Positions 35,793-49,035 of a stretch of 64,000 nucleotides of DNA are shown here, one piece after another. This DNA comes from Hypericum androsaemum (lineage: Eukaryota; Streptophyta; Magnoliopsida; Malpighiales; Hypericaceae), in NCBI GenBank assembly GCA_963995505.1, contig OZ023185.1, positions 15,759,691 to 15,823,690 of the forward strand. Direction: 5' to 3'. The translations under genes and the position numbers were made by a program. Under the pieces are notes generated by a model, which was not told the DNA's origin, made no database searches, and was given only the letters and a program-made list of their open reading frames with translations. The stretch's first letter is position 1. Every line of letters begins with the position of its first letter.

Positions 35793-38700
35793 TTATTGAC
35801 AATCAGATTTAAAGATAATCAAATCTGACGGCCCAAAATGTAGTTTCCACCTGTGGACAAATTTTCTTTAGTCTCCACTCAATCCGGTCTCGACGTCAAC
35901 GGGTCGATAATTTCTTGCTAAAAAAGGAAAAAAAGGAAGGAAGAAATTAAGAAGAAAGGAAAAAATATCCCCAGGTTAGATTGGTCATATAAATGATTTA
36001 ATGTTCATCAGTTATCATAAAGGAAACAACAATTTAGTCATCATAGGTTAAAATTTGTAAAAAATATTTTTCGTGAATATATTTTACACTAATTAAAAAT
36101 GTTGGGAAGAAATTTTTTAATTTTTCTTCATGTACGCACCACCGAATGTAATTGACCGAAAATTTTGTATATTTTTTTAAGTTATTATATATTTGATGGA
36201 AATAAAAGATAGTCATATATTTAATAATTATCTATAGTTTTAGATTATTATTAGGAGTTTAATTTATGACAAGATTTTACTTAACAGATTTGTTTCAATT
36301 GTTTATAAGTAGGGCATCTTCGCTATTGTTTTAGGCGGTTGAATTTGATTAATGAAAATTTATAGTTTTTTTAATTATTTGTCGCTTTCCAGTATTCGTA
36401 GAATTCAATGAATCGAGACTTTTATCGTATTATCGAGTATTCTCAAAATCAACGATTCACGATTGTCTATCCACGTATTCCCTGCATCAATATTTTAAGC
36501 GACTTTAATTCACCATAAAATAGTGTGTACTTTAATATATACATAATTAAAAAAACTAAACGGTCAGTTAAGTTTACTAATTCAAGATTGCAAATTTTTT
36601 TTTCTATATCAAAACTTGGTTGAGATTTATCGACCATTTTCGCCATTTTAATCGTTCCAGGTCCACGTGTCCCTTCCAAAAGAAGCCGCAGCTTTACTCA
36701 GGGAGGCTGCCAAGTGCCAACCATTTCAATGGCACACCGGGAAAATCAAAACCATAATAATGGAGGAAATTACCATTACGTTCACGGCTCTATTTTTTAA
36801 ATTTAAATTTAGGGTTGGACTAAATTCTTGAATTTTAAATAGTATTGTAATTTGTACTCCCTCTCAAGTAAGATTTTCTATTTTCATAAGGGTTAGATTT
36901 GTCAAAGTACATTTATTTTAATAGCACAAAATATGTACAAATTCGAAAAGATCTAATATTACCTTTTAAAAAAAGAGTAAGCGACTCATATACTAAAAAA
37001 ATGAGATAGAATTTATTTTCATCCTAATCACTTTGTCTAGCTTACCCCGGATGAAAAGAGAAACTTCTTGGTGAGTGGACCACATAATTTTTGTTACTAT
37101 GCGTTGTATCTGCATTAAGCTGGAATAGTTGCTCAATTATGCTTGGGGTTAGCTTTTTTGTTGGGGGAGAAATTATGTTACTAGGTACTTTCAGCATGCC
37201 AGTTAGGAGTAATATTAACACGTAATCTAGATTTGAGATAAGCAAGTGTAAAAACCATTTTATTAAATCAAATTCAAACACAACTACATTCTTACTTTTC
37301 TATTTATTTTTATTGTTAAATTAGAATAATCCATTGTCTGTAATCCAAGTGATCAATGATGAATAATATTTTCATTTGATAGTGATTACTGTTGTAACCT
37401 CCATTCTCAGTAATATACGTGATCAGTGTTGAATAATAAAGCATCCATTCTAGTTAATCTAAGTGATCTTGGAAATACCGTATTGCTTAGTATAAGAGTG
37501 GTGAGTTTGTTTATAAGTGTTAAAAAATTTACCAAGACATCGTCTTAAAGTTTTAAGTTAGATATATAGATTCTAACATAATATCATATCAAGGCGGGTT
37601 AATCCCGTATCTATTGTTGTAGTACTCGGACGAGCCAATGCCACCTGCTCCGAACTGACTATGGAGACACAGGCATAGGCAGCGGCAATGTCAAAGTCGT
37701 CCCTTCCAGGGGTCGGGGGCCAGAGATGGTTAGGAGTGGTTGAGGGGAGGAGGGTTGATGGTGGTGGTCGGGGATGGTTGGGGGAAAGTTGTTTAGACGT
37801 TAGGGGCCATCATAATTTTTTTAGTGGAGTATTTTTAGTAAAAAAACTGACGACTCGGTTGACTAGTCGAATATGCATGTTAAATAGTCACAAACAATAT
37901 TCATTAAAAAAATCATGAAAAAATAAAAACAATAAAGTATATTTTCCAAACTACAGCACGGATGACATGCGTGCATTTTCCTTCCGAAAATTGAACTGTC
38001 CTTAATATTTAGAAGGAGCTGCATCATGAAATTCTGCTAGTTTTTTATAACATTTCAGTGACATCCGGTTCGTATCGTAAGATGGACGCAACCATCTAAA
38101 ATCGATATATCGATATATAGATAATAGGTGGGAGTTAGCTTCTTTTGACCACTTTTGTATTTAAGGTGTATTTAGATGATTTGTGAAGAATTAGTGGTAT
38201 TAATATTAAGGTGAGTTCTTATCAACGTTAAGACAGGTTCCTATTTTATCGAGGTATTTTTTTTCTCCTGCAAGTTTTTTCCACTGAATTTTATCACAAG
38301 AGAATTTTACTCAGGCGGCAATCGTAACTTTAAAAGAGAAAATTATGCGTTATATAACAGTAGTATTGGACATCACAATAATAAACCAGAGGGCCTTCAA
38401 TTAAGAGCATGGATTGCGAATAGCCGGATGGAATATTTATTTAAAATTTAAGGTATAATTATTTATTTTCATATTTATATATCAGGGTTTCTCCTTCTAT
38501 TTAAAAAAAATAATAGTGGGACCCCCGGAAACCGCACCAACCATCTATCCTCAACCACAAAAATATGTGTCTTTTTTTTCCAATTTATAACTCTCGCATC
38601 AAAATATAATCACCAACTATTAATCTGATTCAAATAGTAAGCCATTTAAAAAGATATCAAATTCAAGAAAGATAAGCACAATTTAGTAAAGAAACCGGAC

Positions 38701-39052
38701 AACTCAACACCCTACGACGACAAAAATAAAAAACACCCTACGACGACAGTTCCATGCTCATCACTGAACACCCGCTAACCATTAACGAACCATTTAATAC
38801 AAATTGGAACTAATCCTGTGGTCTAAAATTGCCCCCACACGGTACATTTCAACAACTACTAACTACGATGTCAAACCCTAAGTCAGAGATAGAGGGGTCC
38901 CCAATATCAACAAACTACTAGCCACCTACGCCTCGCATTATCTCCCGCTCAGATCCCTCCACGTGTCCTCCTTTCATTCGCCACCACCTTTTCGAGAACC
39001 CTAACGCGAACCGGCGTACGGTCCGCCGGCGAACGATTCTTCTCCTTTCTCT
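35793..39052. other. AT-rich intergenic DNA in unit 1 (and 49485-52743 in unit 2)
   Basis: No gene recognised. A short Gly-rich open frame at 37688-37918 has no recognised domain. A CACGTG G-box core occurs at about 36663 and 38961. Confidence 0.4.
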
Positions 39053-39643
39053 TCAACGAGGAGTCAATGTTACGCGAGCCCGTTCCGTAGTTAACGGTTT
39101 TGGACCCTGACGATCAGTTGATGATCCGTTATCTCCCTCCTGTGTACAATTGATTAATTTTAAAATATATCGAAATAAATAAAAACGAAGGAAAACGAAA
39201 CAAAAATAGAGAAAGATGAAGTATATAATTACCCGGCGGGGAGAACAACTACGATCCCCACGCGCCTCTCCAGCTGATGAAGCACACGAAAACGACGACG
39301 TCGAGGAAGAGGAGGAGGTGCCATCGCTACTATGCGAAGGAGGAGGGCCTTGGATCGGAGCTAGAACCTCCTCCGTGGACGCTCCCCCTTCCTCCGATAG
39401 GCGCGAGGTCTTTCCGGTGGGGGCGCACGCGGCGCATATGGAGGAGGCCTGGCCGATCCATTCAGGGCCGGACGCTCTCCAGGAGGTGAGTGACTGGCAC
39501 GCGCGGCAGAGGAGGCCACGCTCGTGTTTCGCCACCAGGAAGTTGGCGCCGTGCACCTTTCCGTCGCAGGCCCAGCACAGGTACGCTCTGTCCGACTCGC
39601 AGTACGACGTCGCTCGCGACCTGCACAGCTCGCACCTCTTCAT
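39053..39643 (-). CDS. Single-B-box zinc finger protein, BBX28/29-like (copy 1)
   Basis: Nuclear regulatory protein with one N-terminal B-box (residues about 1-47): C-x2-C-x7-C-x2-D, then C-x2-C-D, VH and H ligands (CELC, YCESD, LCWACD, KVHGANF, KHERGLLC). This is the signature of the BBX28-BBX31 type, whose members have a single B-box and no CCT domain and work through partners such as HY5 or other BBX proteins. A second Cys pair (CAAC) and a Ser-rich segment follow. Probable structure: exon 1 39643-39233, intron 39232-39140 (GTAATT...CACAG), exon 2 39139-39053, giving 165 residues. The intron is 93 nt, a multiple of three, and has no in-frame stop, so retention would give a 196-residue form. 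Intact. An identical copy lies 13,691 bp downstream. Confidence 0.87.
   Translation of the reverse strand: MKRCELCRSRATSYCESDRAYLCWACDGKVHGANFLVAKHERGLLCRACQSLTSWRASGPEWIGQASSICAACAPTGKTSRLSEEGGASTEEVLAPIQGPPPSHSSDGTSSSSSTSSFSCASSAGEARGDRSCSPRRVIIYFIFLYFCFVFLRFYLFRYILKLINCTQEGDNGSSTDRQGPKPLTTERARVTLTPR
39140..39232 (-). other. In-frame, stop-free 93-nt intron of BBX copy 1
   Basis: Donor CGG|GTAATT and acceptor TACACAG|GAG. The intron encodes 31 hydrophobic residues (VIIYFIFLYF...) if retained and keeps frame. AT-rich composition, sharply different from the GC-rich exons, supports it being an intron. The same occurs at 52831-52923. Confidence 0.65.
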
Positions 39644-42600
39644 TTAATCTTCTTCTGGAGAGATTTCCGCTAACCTAATTTGCCCGGAGGAAGATGAAGC
39701 AAAAAAGGGGGGAGAGAGGAAAACTCAGAAAACAAAATGGCAGATGGAATGTAAGAATAGTTAGAGAGCGGTCATTTAGTCGGGCCAAGTGAAACGGATA
39801 CGAGACAGTATTGAAAAAACTAGAGAGTGGTTGTTTGGTTCGTACAATAAAATGGATACGAGACGGAATCAGAAGAACTGTAGAGCGGTCGCGGCGCCTT
39901 TTTTCACCTTATTTAACTACTTACCCCTTCTGCCTTTCTCACACATTGGAGTTGATTCTGTTTTCACCTTATGTTGTTGTTATATAAAGAATTATGGGCT
40001 TACATTTTTTTTTCCTAGTACAGTTGGGGTGTGGGCAGATTACAACAGTAATTATCACCCACTGGCCAATTTACTCTAGTAGTTCTAGATTTTTCGAGGA
40101 GTATTTTCTTTTGAAAATATTTTATTATTTCTTGCGACATAAAATTCAACCCAAAAATTAAGATTAAAATAAGTTGCCCTGTTATTTTATGTTTTTCAGA
40201 CAGGGGAGAATTTCTAAATTCGGAAGCAAGAAACCATAAGTTGTTTCTTTTTATTTCAAATACATATTTTTTGATATTTAGACTAATATTATCAATCCTA
40301 TTTAAGAAATGATATTACGTAGAGTCTGAGATTAACTTATTTTTTGGGTTTTCTTTTTGAATGTTGAGAATTATGCTTTGATATCTCTTTTTCGGAGACT
40401 GTACCTTCGTTGGGATATTCTGTTTAATAAATGAAGCGAGGGAGGTCGTCCTCTCTCTCTTTTGCGAGGCCCATCGAATTGGTTTTGGATTGAGTGGGTA
40501 CAACATAAAAGTCGTCCTTACGGAGGAGATTTCGTTTGAACCATCAAATTTTATTAAAAATCGTGTCTAGAGATCTGACAATCATAAAAAATTGTATCTA
40601 TAAGTATAATTACTTGATCCATTTCAGTGGGAATAAGTCTTGTCCCCACTAAATCTAACCTCATAGAATTTGTGGATGTAACAATAACAATCGCATGATA
40701 AAAAAATTATTCTAATTTAATCAAATTTTAGTTTAATTACTAAAAAAATACACTAGGTGTAAATGTTTGTTACATTTTGTTATTTTTAAAAATATCACTG
40801 ATTCGAATTTGGATTAATCAAGTATTAATAAATAAAGTTTTATTTAGAAAAAAAATAAGTTGTGGGTGTGCGTGATGAGTACGGCGGGCGGGGGTAGACT
40901 AGTGGTGGCCAGTAATGCCAGGTGTCGGCTATTAGCAGAGCACTGGTTCCGTGGCTGTGGTTGCTAGCTCTCTACCGCTTGATGTTTTGATTTATTTGAT
41001 TTGGTTTCCTCGGCTCCCGCAGGATATTTTCCCCACCTGCCCCCCTTCTGGAGGGCGACTGGTCATCCACGTGCCGGATGGACTTGCTTCGAAGTATTCT
41101 ATTTTAGCATCTCCACGTGGCACCACGCTAACATGATAGAAGCGTGCTTCATCTTCATTATAGACCGGGATATGATTCACTCGAATACTGTCATATCTTA
41201 TGTAATAAATTAATTCTTTTGATAATATTTTCTAATTGTAAGTGTAAACATAAAAATCCATTGACAGAATCTAATCCCCAATTTCTTTAAACCGAATTCC
41301 ACTAGTTTATGTTTGTTTTATACATTATTACACGCGATACGAGTACTGTTCTGGATCCTCCTCTTCGTGCACGTTCATGGAAATCACATGCTTCTCGAGC
41401 TTCTCAGTTGTTCAGCAAATTGCTTTAGAGGTTTGTCCCATGATTTTGGACAAAATAGAAGAGAGTAACCAACTACATCCGATCAAAACAGAACAACAAA
41501 GAGCAAGTTCCAAGGTCTCATCAAAGATTAAACCTCAATTAACATCCCAGTTACCTACTTACAACTTAGAAATCAAGTTCATGTTTGAAACATACTTCCA
41601 TGTTTCCATGTTTTAGATAAATCTCAGATAAATATCTATTATTTCCCATGTATATATTAAATTCCAAATCAATTAAGTCATGGAACGTTCAGTCACAGAT
41701 AGAGCAACTTCAGCACATCAAATTAGAAGCTGCTTCACAACAAAAATAGGCACAACTCAATTCTTAACTAATAACCGATAGTACAATTGTCTACTGCCAA
41801 AAATATAGTTTCCTGCAAATGTTCAACATAGACCAAAATTGCTTCACTCAAAGATAAAAAGAAACAATTGGTCCGGTCAAAGTACAACGGTTAGGACATG
41901 AACAAATAGTTACAATGGGGGCATAAGACAATACATTCCGGCTTAATGCTTGGGAGCATTATAGAACTCGTTAAGATCCAAATTTTACATCAGAATACTT
42001 CTACAGATGAACACAATTTTCTACAACAAAATTGGCCAGCCTATGAACACACTCTCTTACCATATGGATTGGCTAGCCGTACACACCGAACAACGATAGC
42101 TGCGAAGCCAGTAGTCAGCCTATGCGTCAGAGTCGGGGAAATCCAATCGCACTATGCGTCGGAGTCAGCCTCACGAATTTTTCCCATATCGACCTAACCC
42201 TCGATTTTCCCCCAAATTTTCCACGGCGGCCTAGCCTCACGCCCGAACCTCCCCAAATCGACAACCTCGGGTCTGCCTCTCCCCACCGTACGCTCGTCCC
42301 CGCTTGTCGCCTCACACCGTTCGCGTCTCATTCTTGGGCTCGAAATGTTATCAAGTTAGCTGAAATGGTAGTTTTGACTCTTTTCGTCTCAACTAAAGTC
42401 TAAACTGAAACAAAGAGAATCACAAACAAAAAGCACTCGACACTTTTCGTCTCAACATCATCCCCTCTATCATTGTCGTGTCCCATCTCATTTTAGGACA
42501 ACAAACAAAGCCGCAACTTGGATGATCGACATATATACATGCAACTGTTCAAATAACCCGAAAGGAAATTATAGTATGCGCAGTTCCAATACGTATAAAT

Positions 42601-42772
42601 GTTGTGCATTATGCCTAAACAGCTAATGTGAAACATAAGACTTAGAGCTTGACGAATCGGGCTTTCCATGAACACCAAAAGATCATCTAGAACAAAGGGA
42701 TGTGATGAAGCATTTCATCGAACAGCTACCGATCAATCATCTCGCCGCAAAATTCACGGGAGAAGTTATTAC
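39644..42772. other. BBX upstream region and intergenic DNA in unit 1 (and 53335-56463 in unit 2)
   Basis: Upstream of the minus-strand BBX gene. Two CACGTG G-box cores lie at about 41070 and 41114, 1.4 kb from the start codon. A GC-rich patch occurs at 42110-42330. Apart from the 174-bp MITE no gene or element is recognised. Confidence 0.4.
40485..40658. mobile_element. 174-bp inverted-repeat MITE (unit 1)
   Basis: Same family and length as 11551-11724: begins TTGGATTGAGTGGGTACAA, ends TTGTCCCCACTAAATCTAA. More diverged at the right end. Confidence 0.7.
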
Positions 42773-42863
42773 CTTTCTGCCATCTACCAACGGGGGCTTT
42801 GATACTGTGACCCGGATAGTTTTCCCGATGCTTGTCCACCTTCACATCATCCCCAAGTGAACT
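42773..42863 (-). pseudogene. MMTAG2-like exon fragment with frameshift (unit 1)
   Basis: On the minus strand, after a CAG acceptor, the sequence reads FTW, then one extra G, then [26 protein letters not shown], ending at a GTAATA donor. This is the conserved second exon of the multiple-myeloma-tumour-associated-protein-2-like (kinase phosphorylation domain) family, which reads W-(E/D)[26 protein letters not shown]. The first exon (MYHPTRGG-type) and the rest were not found. One extra G in the TGGGGAT run breaks the frame. A relic; the splice sites are still visible. Confidence 0.7.
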
Positions 42864-43048
42864 CTGCTCGAACCCACAAAAGAAAAGGAAAAAAGGAAAT
42901 CAATTTTAAGATATTCATTCAAATCAACTCATACATTAGAAGCTCAAAGAAACCCTAAATTAGATTCGCGGTAAAATAATAGGGGGCGGAGCTAAAAATC
43001 CCCACAATTTCCCAAATCTAACCCACCAAAGCATTAAACCCTAAGCAC

Positions 43049-43497
43049 CATGGTTTTAAAAAATACGGTCCGACCGGTTGGACTGCAAATCAGGCACAAG
43101 AGCGGGTCGTTTTTTGGCTTTTGACCGGGGTCTGTACTAACCGGACCAAATCTGGTTTGACAGGCCAATTTTGAGGTCCACAACCCGGTTCGTACAAAAA
43201 TGGGCAAAATTGGCTTTTTGGGTGGTTTTCGAGGGAAAAAAGTTGATTTGACAAGTTTATAGAGTAATAAATAAATAAATAAGTAGATTTATAGAGTGGA
43301 GAGATAAAAAAATAAGTCTACTTTTTTTTAATAGAAAATAAGTCTATTTTGACATATATATATATATATATGTAATTTAAAATATTAAAAAATAAAAATA
43401 TTTTTGGTCCGACCGGTGGTCCGACCAATCTGATCGGTCGACCTGAAAAACGGTAGAAATTCTGGGTCGTAGCTCCGGGCCGGTTCTTAAAACCATG
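43049..43497. mobile_element. hAT-type element with palindromic ends (449 bp, unit 1)
   Basis: Ends CATGGTTTTAA and TTAAAACCATG, perfect 8-bp TSD CTAAGCAC at 43041-43048 and 43498-43505. Sub-terminal GGTCCGACCGGT motifs on both sides and an internal (TA)n. No coding capacity. Confidence 0.85.
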
Positions 43498-43599
43498 CTA
43501 AGCACAATCGCTAATAAATGAATTTAGGGGTTAGGGTTGGTTCGGTTTATAGGATTTTGAAACGGAGAAGAGAAGGATGATCTTACAGTCACCTCTAGT

Positions 43600-44092
43600 T
43601 AGACCTGACCACGGTTCGAATTTGGACGAATTCGAATCGAATTTATTCGAATTCATTCATCAAAACATTAAACCATATTCAATTCTCCACAAGACGAATC
43701 GAATACGAATTATGAATTTTCGAATTTGAATCGAATTATAATCGAATTATAATCGAATTTGAATCGTATTATAATCGAATTATAACCGAATTATAATTGA
43801 ATTATAACCGAATTTTTCCCTCTCAAATCTCCCCATTTTATTTGAATTTTTTTAACATATATTATTATTATATGTACATGAATTTGAATCGAATTTAACA
43901 CGAATTTAACTCGAATCAAATTCGAATTAAATTTGCCGGTTTTGCGAATTATAAATATCTTGAACCGTATTCAATTCGTTTTATGACGAATTTGAATCGA
44001 ATTTTTTACGAATCAAATTATTGACGAATCGAATCGAATTTTTAACGAATCGAATCGAATCACGAATCAGATTCAAATTATGGCCAGGTCTA
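43600..44092. mobile_element. hAT-type MITE (493 bp, unit 1)
   Basis: Ends TAGACCTGACCA and TGGCCAGGTCTA, perfect 8-bp TSD CCTCTAGT at 43592-43599 and 44093-44100. The interior is made of degenerate GAATCGAATT repeats. Only 95 bp from the previous element. Confidence 0.87.
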
Positions 44093-44100
44093 CCTCTAGT

Positions 44101-44835
44101 AGGGTGGTATATCGCCTTTCTATTTGCGGTTGTTCTATTTTTACTTATATATCCTTACTATGTATTATTACTTACTGTTTGTTATTTGTAATTGAAAGAG
44201 CAGTTTCGTCATTTAATACAGTGTCGAACCAAACCGCTTAAAAAGAATGTTTCTTTTATTATAGTGAGATAGGTTAGCATAATTAACGACGAATTGATGT
44301 AAACTACAGAAAATTGCAAAATAATCATTGCCAAGCCACTACCAGCGTATCTTTGTTTTTCGGATCATTTAGTGTAATGAAAAAATTTTGTAAAATGGAA
44401 ATAACATAATTTATAATTTTTTTTCCTTCGGCCTAGAACAGTACAAGTACTTCTAATTACAATTCATGCATATATGCGAAAACGAATTTTTTAGTGTCAT
44501 ACATATAAATATGGTTTATATTGATGTAATTTACGGATAGATTAACTAAAACCTACAACTTCACTTAATTAACCCCGAGTCTGTCTCAACTCAAACGCTA
44601 ATCGTGGGCCTCGAATCCGGCCCAACTCAAAAAATGGGTTTAGATGGGCCTTCTCACGATCCTTTTGGTAGCCTCGAGCCAACTGGATCAAATTGACATT
44701 TTTCTTCTAAATTTCGGTTTAGGATATAAAGATTATAATATTATTGTGTTATTTTCTCTGTTGGACTAAAACAGTCGTATAATATCTTCCAGCAACGTGC
44801 GGCCATAAGAGCTTTTGTTATATGGCAACAAAGAA
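44101..44835. other. Spacer before the copia element (and 57792-58526)
   Basis: AT-rich, no supported gene. Confidence 0.4.
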
Positions 44836-44840
44836 TAATA

Positions 44841-45105
44841 TGTTATGAATTATCTATAATCTAAGCATATGAATATAGAGAATAATAAGGAAGAGAGTAG
44901 AGAATGAAGTTCTCATTAATAGGTGTAGAATGTGTGTACAATTACAATGCTATTTATAGGCAATTACATCAATTAAACAATAACCCACTAAATTTTCTTT
45001 ATGATAAAGTGGAGGAAAACATGGAGTAGAACATGGAGGTGAGGTGGAGGAGAACATGGAGGAACATGGGAGAACATGGAAGAAACATGGCATCCATATT
45101 ATACA
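44841..45105 (-). repeat. Copia 3' LTR, unit 1 (265 bp)
   Basis: Matches 58532-58796. Differs from the 5' LTR by three substitutions and lacks its 113-bp internal duplication. Confidence 0.88.
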
Positions 45106-45371
45106 TAATACTCTCCCTTGGATGCCATTTGAATAATGTGCCTCATTAAAATCTTATTAGGAAAAATCCTATGGGAAAAATCCTAATCAAAGGAAAAAGA
45201 GTACATCATCATAAAATTACTGCCTCATTAAAACCTTACCCGGAAAACCCATTGGGACAAAACCGTGGCTAAGGAAAAAGAGTACAGTGTAAAATGATAT
45301 CTCCCCCTCATGTCTATATCATTTGAATATCTCCCCCTCATGTCTATATCATTTGATATCTCTGAGTCGTT

Positions 45372-47462
45372 TCAGACCAATATTACGAACATGCTTCTCA
45401 AAGATCGACATAATTTGATCGAGTATAGTCCCTTTTGACTAGAATCACGTACTTCTGGTACGTTGAATCCTTCTGGGATTCTCATATAAATGTCACTATC
45501 CAGTGAACCATATAAATAGGCTGTAACAATATCCATAAGACGCATATTCAACTTTTCATGTACTGCCAGACATATCAAATATCGAAACGTAGTTGCATCC
45601 ACCACAGGAGAATATATCTCTTCATAATCAATACCAGGTCTTTGAGAAAAATCTTGTGCGACAAGTCGTGCTTTATATCTCACGACTTCATTTTTCTCGT
45701 TTCGTTTACGCACAAATACCCATTTGTATCCTACGGGTTTCACCCCTTTGGGTGTGCGGACTACAGGTCCGAAAACTTCACGTTTCGCAAGTGAATCTAA
45801 TTCAGATTTCATTGCATCTTTCCAATTTGGCCAATCTTTTCTATGCATGTATTCCTTGATAGATTTTGGCTCTAGATCCTCTTCATCTTCCATAATATTT
45901 AGCGCTACATGGTAGGCAAAAATATCGTCGACGATAACTTCATTTCGGTTCCATTTTTCTCCAGTCATAACATAATTTATTGAGATCTCATGATTATCAC
46001 AATGTTCAGGTACCTGATCTTTCATTGGAAGCGACTCATCTAGAGTCTGTCCTTCCTTGATATTAATATTGACTGGGGACTCTTCAGGAGTCACGATATC
46101 CTCGATTTGACCATCTTGATATTTTGCTCCTTTTCTTTTACGAGAATTTTTATCTTTGGAACCAATAGGTCTACCACGTTTAATTTGTGCCTTATTTTCA
46201 TTGGCAATAATTGATCGTCCTTCAGGGACATCAATTCTAAAAGGAGCATTAGTAGCCGGAATATGTGACTTAGTCACTCTCTTTGGGTTAGCAAAAGCGT
46301 CTGGCAACTGATTAGCTAAATGCTGCAGATGAATTATCTTTTGAACTTCAAATTCACTTTGCTTTGTGCGAGGATCTAAATAACACAATGATAATTCATT
46401 CCAGCTAATATCTTTTTCAGGCTGCTTAGTTTCTCCCCCTAATGTTGGAAATATTGATTCATCGAAATGACAATCGGCAAAACGTGCCGTAAATATATCT
46501 CCAGTACGTGGCTCAATGTACTTTATTATCGATGGAGATTCAAACCCAACATATATTCCCAACCTTCTTTGGGGTCCCATTTTAGTGCGTTGTGGTGGAG
46601 CAATTAGAATATAAACCGCACATCCAAAAATTCTTAGATGGGAAATATTTGGTTCCTGACCATGAACCAATTGTAATAGGGAGAATTCATGATAACTTGT
46701 TGGCCTGATGCGAATTAACATTGCTGCATGTAAAACAGCATGTCCCCAAGCAGAAATAGGGAGTTTCGCTCTCATTAGTAATGGCCTTGCAATTAATTGA
46801 ATCCGTTTAATAAATAATTCGGCAAGACCATTTTGAGTGTGAACATGAGCTACAGGATGTTCAACGTTTATACCAATGGCCATACAATAATCATTGAATG
46901 TTTGAGAAGTGAATTCACCAGCATTATCAAGCCGAATGGTCTTAATGGGATTATCTAGAAAATGAGCTCGTAATCGAATTAACTGAGCTAGTAATCTCGC
47001 AAACGCCAGGTTGCGAGTTGATAATAAAGATACATGTGACTATCTAGTTGATGCATCAATTAATACTATAAAGTATCTAAATGGTCCACATGATGGATGA
47101 ATAGGTCCACATATATCAACATGTATACGTTCCAAAAATCCGAGGGATGCAGTCCCAATTTTAGCTGGTGATGGCCTGGTTATTAATTTTTCTTGAGAGC
47201 ATGCAACGCATGACAATTCATTAGATAGAAAAATCTTCTGGTTCCTTAAAGAATGTCCACATGAATTGTTAATAACTCTTCGCATCATTATTGACCCGGG
47301 ATGGCCCAACCGGTCATGCCAAATTGCAAAATCAGTAAACTTCTGGTTTACTGTTGCATGTGCCTCCATTGCACTAATATACGTATAATATAAGCCACAT
47401 GAATAAGCGGGTAGCTTTTCCAACACACATTTTTTACCCGAAATAATATTTATAATATACAA
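45372..47462 (-). pseudogene. Copia pol: integrase and truncated reverse transcriptase (unit 1)
   Basis: From 47462 downward: GAG-pre-integrase with HHCC zinc ligands (HDRLGHPG, CVAC), then the integrase core start (VDICGP...FIVLIDAST). A TAG at 47040-47042 replaces the Trp codon after ASTR. The frame then continues unbroken (RLDNAGEF, HTQNGLAE), through the integrase C-terminus (RIFGCAVY, YVGF), a Lys-rich linker and the reverse transcriptase N-half (WKDAMKSELDSL, YKWVF, YKARLVAQ, YSPV, MDIVTAYLYG). RT ends by deletion after LYSIKL, so the catalytic YxDD and RNase H are absent. Non-functional. Confidence 0.9.
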
Positions 47463-48033
47463 ATATTCTTTGTTTCCTTCATTTGTTGTCTCAACATGAT
47501 ATCCATTTTGGCGTATATCTTTGAAACTTAATAAGTTTCTTTGAGACTTGGAAGAATATAATGCATTATTTATGCAAAAATTCGTACCTCTAGGTAATAA
47601 TAAATTAGCTCTTCTGGAGCCTTCAATTAAATTTGTAGTACCTGATATAGTATGGTGTACGTTGTGGCACTATGGTGTGCGTTGTGGCAAATAAAGGAAA
47701 TATTTATCATCCTTAAGTATGGTGTGCGTTGTGGCACTATCTGCTAAAGACAGATCTCTTTCTCGAGTAGATGAGCCAACTCGTGCCAATTCCATACTCA
47801 TTATAAAGAAATATTTATATTAAATGCGAGCAACGAAAATATGATTAATAGAAAAAGCCAGGAAATATACTTAAGAAATGAACAAGAACATGGATATTAA
47901 ACTGCTATTCAATAAGGAAATCAGCAACATCCAAATGAGTGAAGTCATTTAGGCCAAATTCAGGGCTACCATCCATATTCATAATGCCAGAGCCATCATC
48001 TTGATAAAGCTCAACTAGATACTTTGGTGCACA

Positions 48034-48075
48034 ACAGGTGCGAGCTCAGTGGCCTTTGCATCCACAATGATGACA
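48034..48075 (-). pseudogene. Copia gag CCHC zinc knuckle remnant (unit 1)
   Basis: Minus strand reads C-H-H-C-G-C-K-G-H-stop-A-R-T-C, a CX2CX4HX4C knuckle with one TGA. The remaining gag to the 5' LTR (48100-49050) is decayed or deleted. The same at 61725-61766. Confidence 0.75.
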
Positions 48076-49035
48076 TGAATTTTCTATTTTTATTCCACTA
48101 TCACCATCTCTTCGTGGTTTCTTTTCTTTGTTCTCCCACTTCAGGTGGCGAGACGTGTTCTTAAAATTACCACCACAGTAACCATATCCTCCACAATCAT
48201 TATCATGTCCACGACCGTGACACCGGCCTATTAAATTTTGTCACATTCACTTCAGGGAATTGAGCATAACCAGCTGGACGGGCCTCTATAATTAAAATTT
48301 GTCACATTCACTTTAGGGAATGGAGCATAACTAATAAATTTTAGTCAAGAAATCCAATTGCAATTAATTCAGGGACCAAAATGTTAGAGAATATTTTCTC
48401 TAACATATTAGATTTGATTTATCATAGATAAATATAATTGAGATAAAATTATTATATAGACATAACACAAATATAAGGAAACAAATGATTAAAATGATAT
48501 TCTGTCCTTATTTGAAAATACGAGGAAATATAAAGTACTAATCAATAATTTTGTCCCCTATCCTTCCTTTTTTTTTGTTCGGCGTGCATAATATCCGTTT
48601 AGTACCTATTAGTTTGATGCGTTTGCAAGCAAGGACGCAATCCTTGTTCAACGTGTAAACTTACAGTTCAGTCCCCGGAAGTTTCTCACGTGTGCGAATA
48701 AGGGCATAATCCCAATCCGCGTGCAGAGGACAATTGCACATAGGTCCTCAGAGGTTTCTAATCATTTTATGAAAGGACAGCAGAAGGTTTTTTCATGAAA
48801 ATTTTTTACCAAATAAATCCGATTTTTGCAAAGAAAATTTTACAAAACTATTTCCTTTGAGAAAATTATTTATAAGCCAGAACTAAACTTCATATGTTTC
48901 AATAACATTGAGAATCCAACAACAATGAATAATTTTATATGAGAATCTAACAAGAATGAATAATTATAAATTGTAAGAATACTTACAAAATTAAGCTAAA
49001 TTCTTCTCAAGAAATTATTGAGAACTTGGTAGAGA

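Noticed and set aside
39053..39643. CONSTANS-like protein
   Set aside because: There is only one B-box and no CCT domain; the residue pattern fits the BBX28-31 type.
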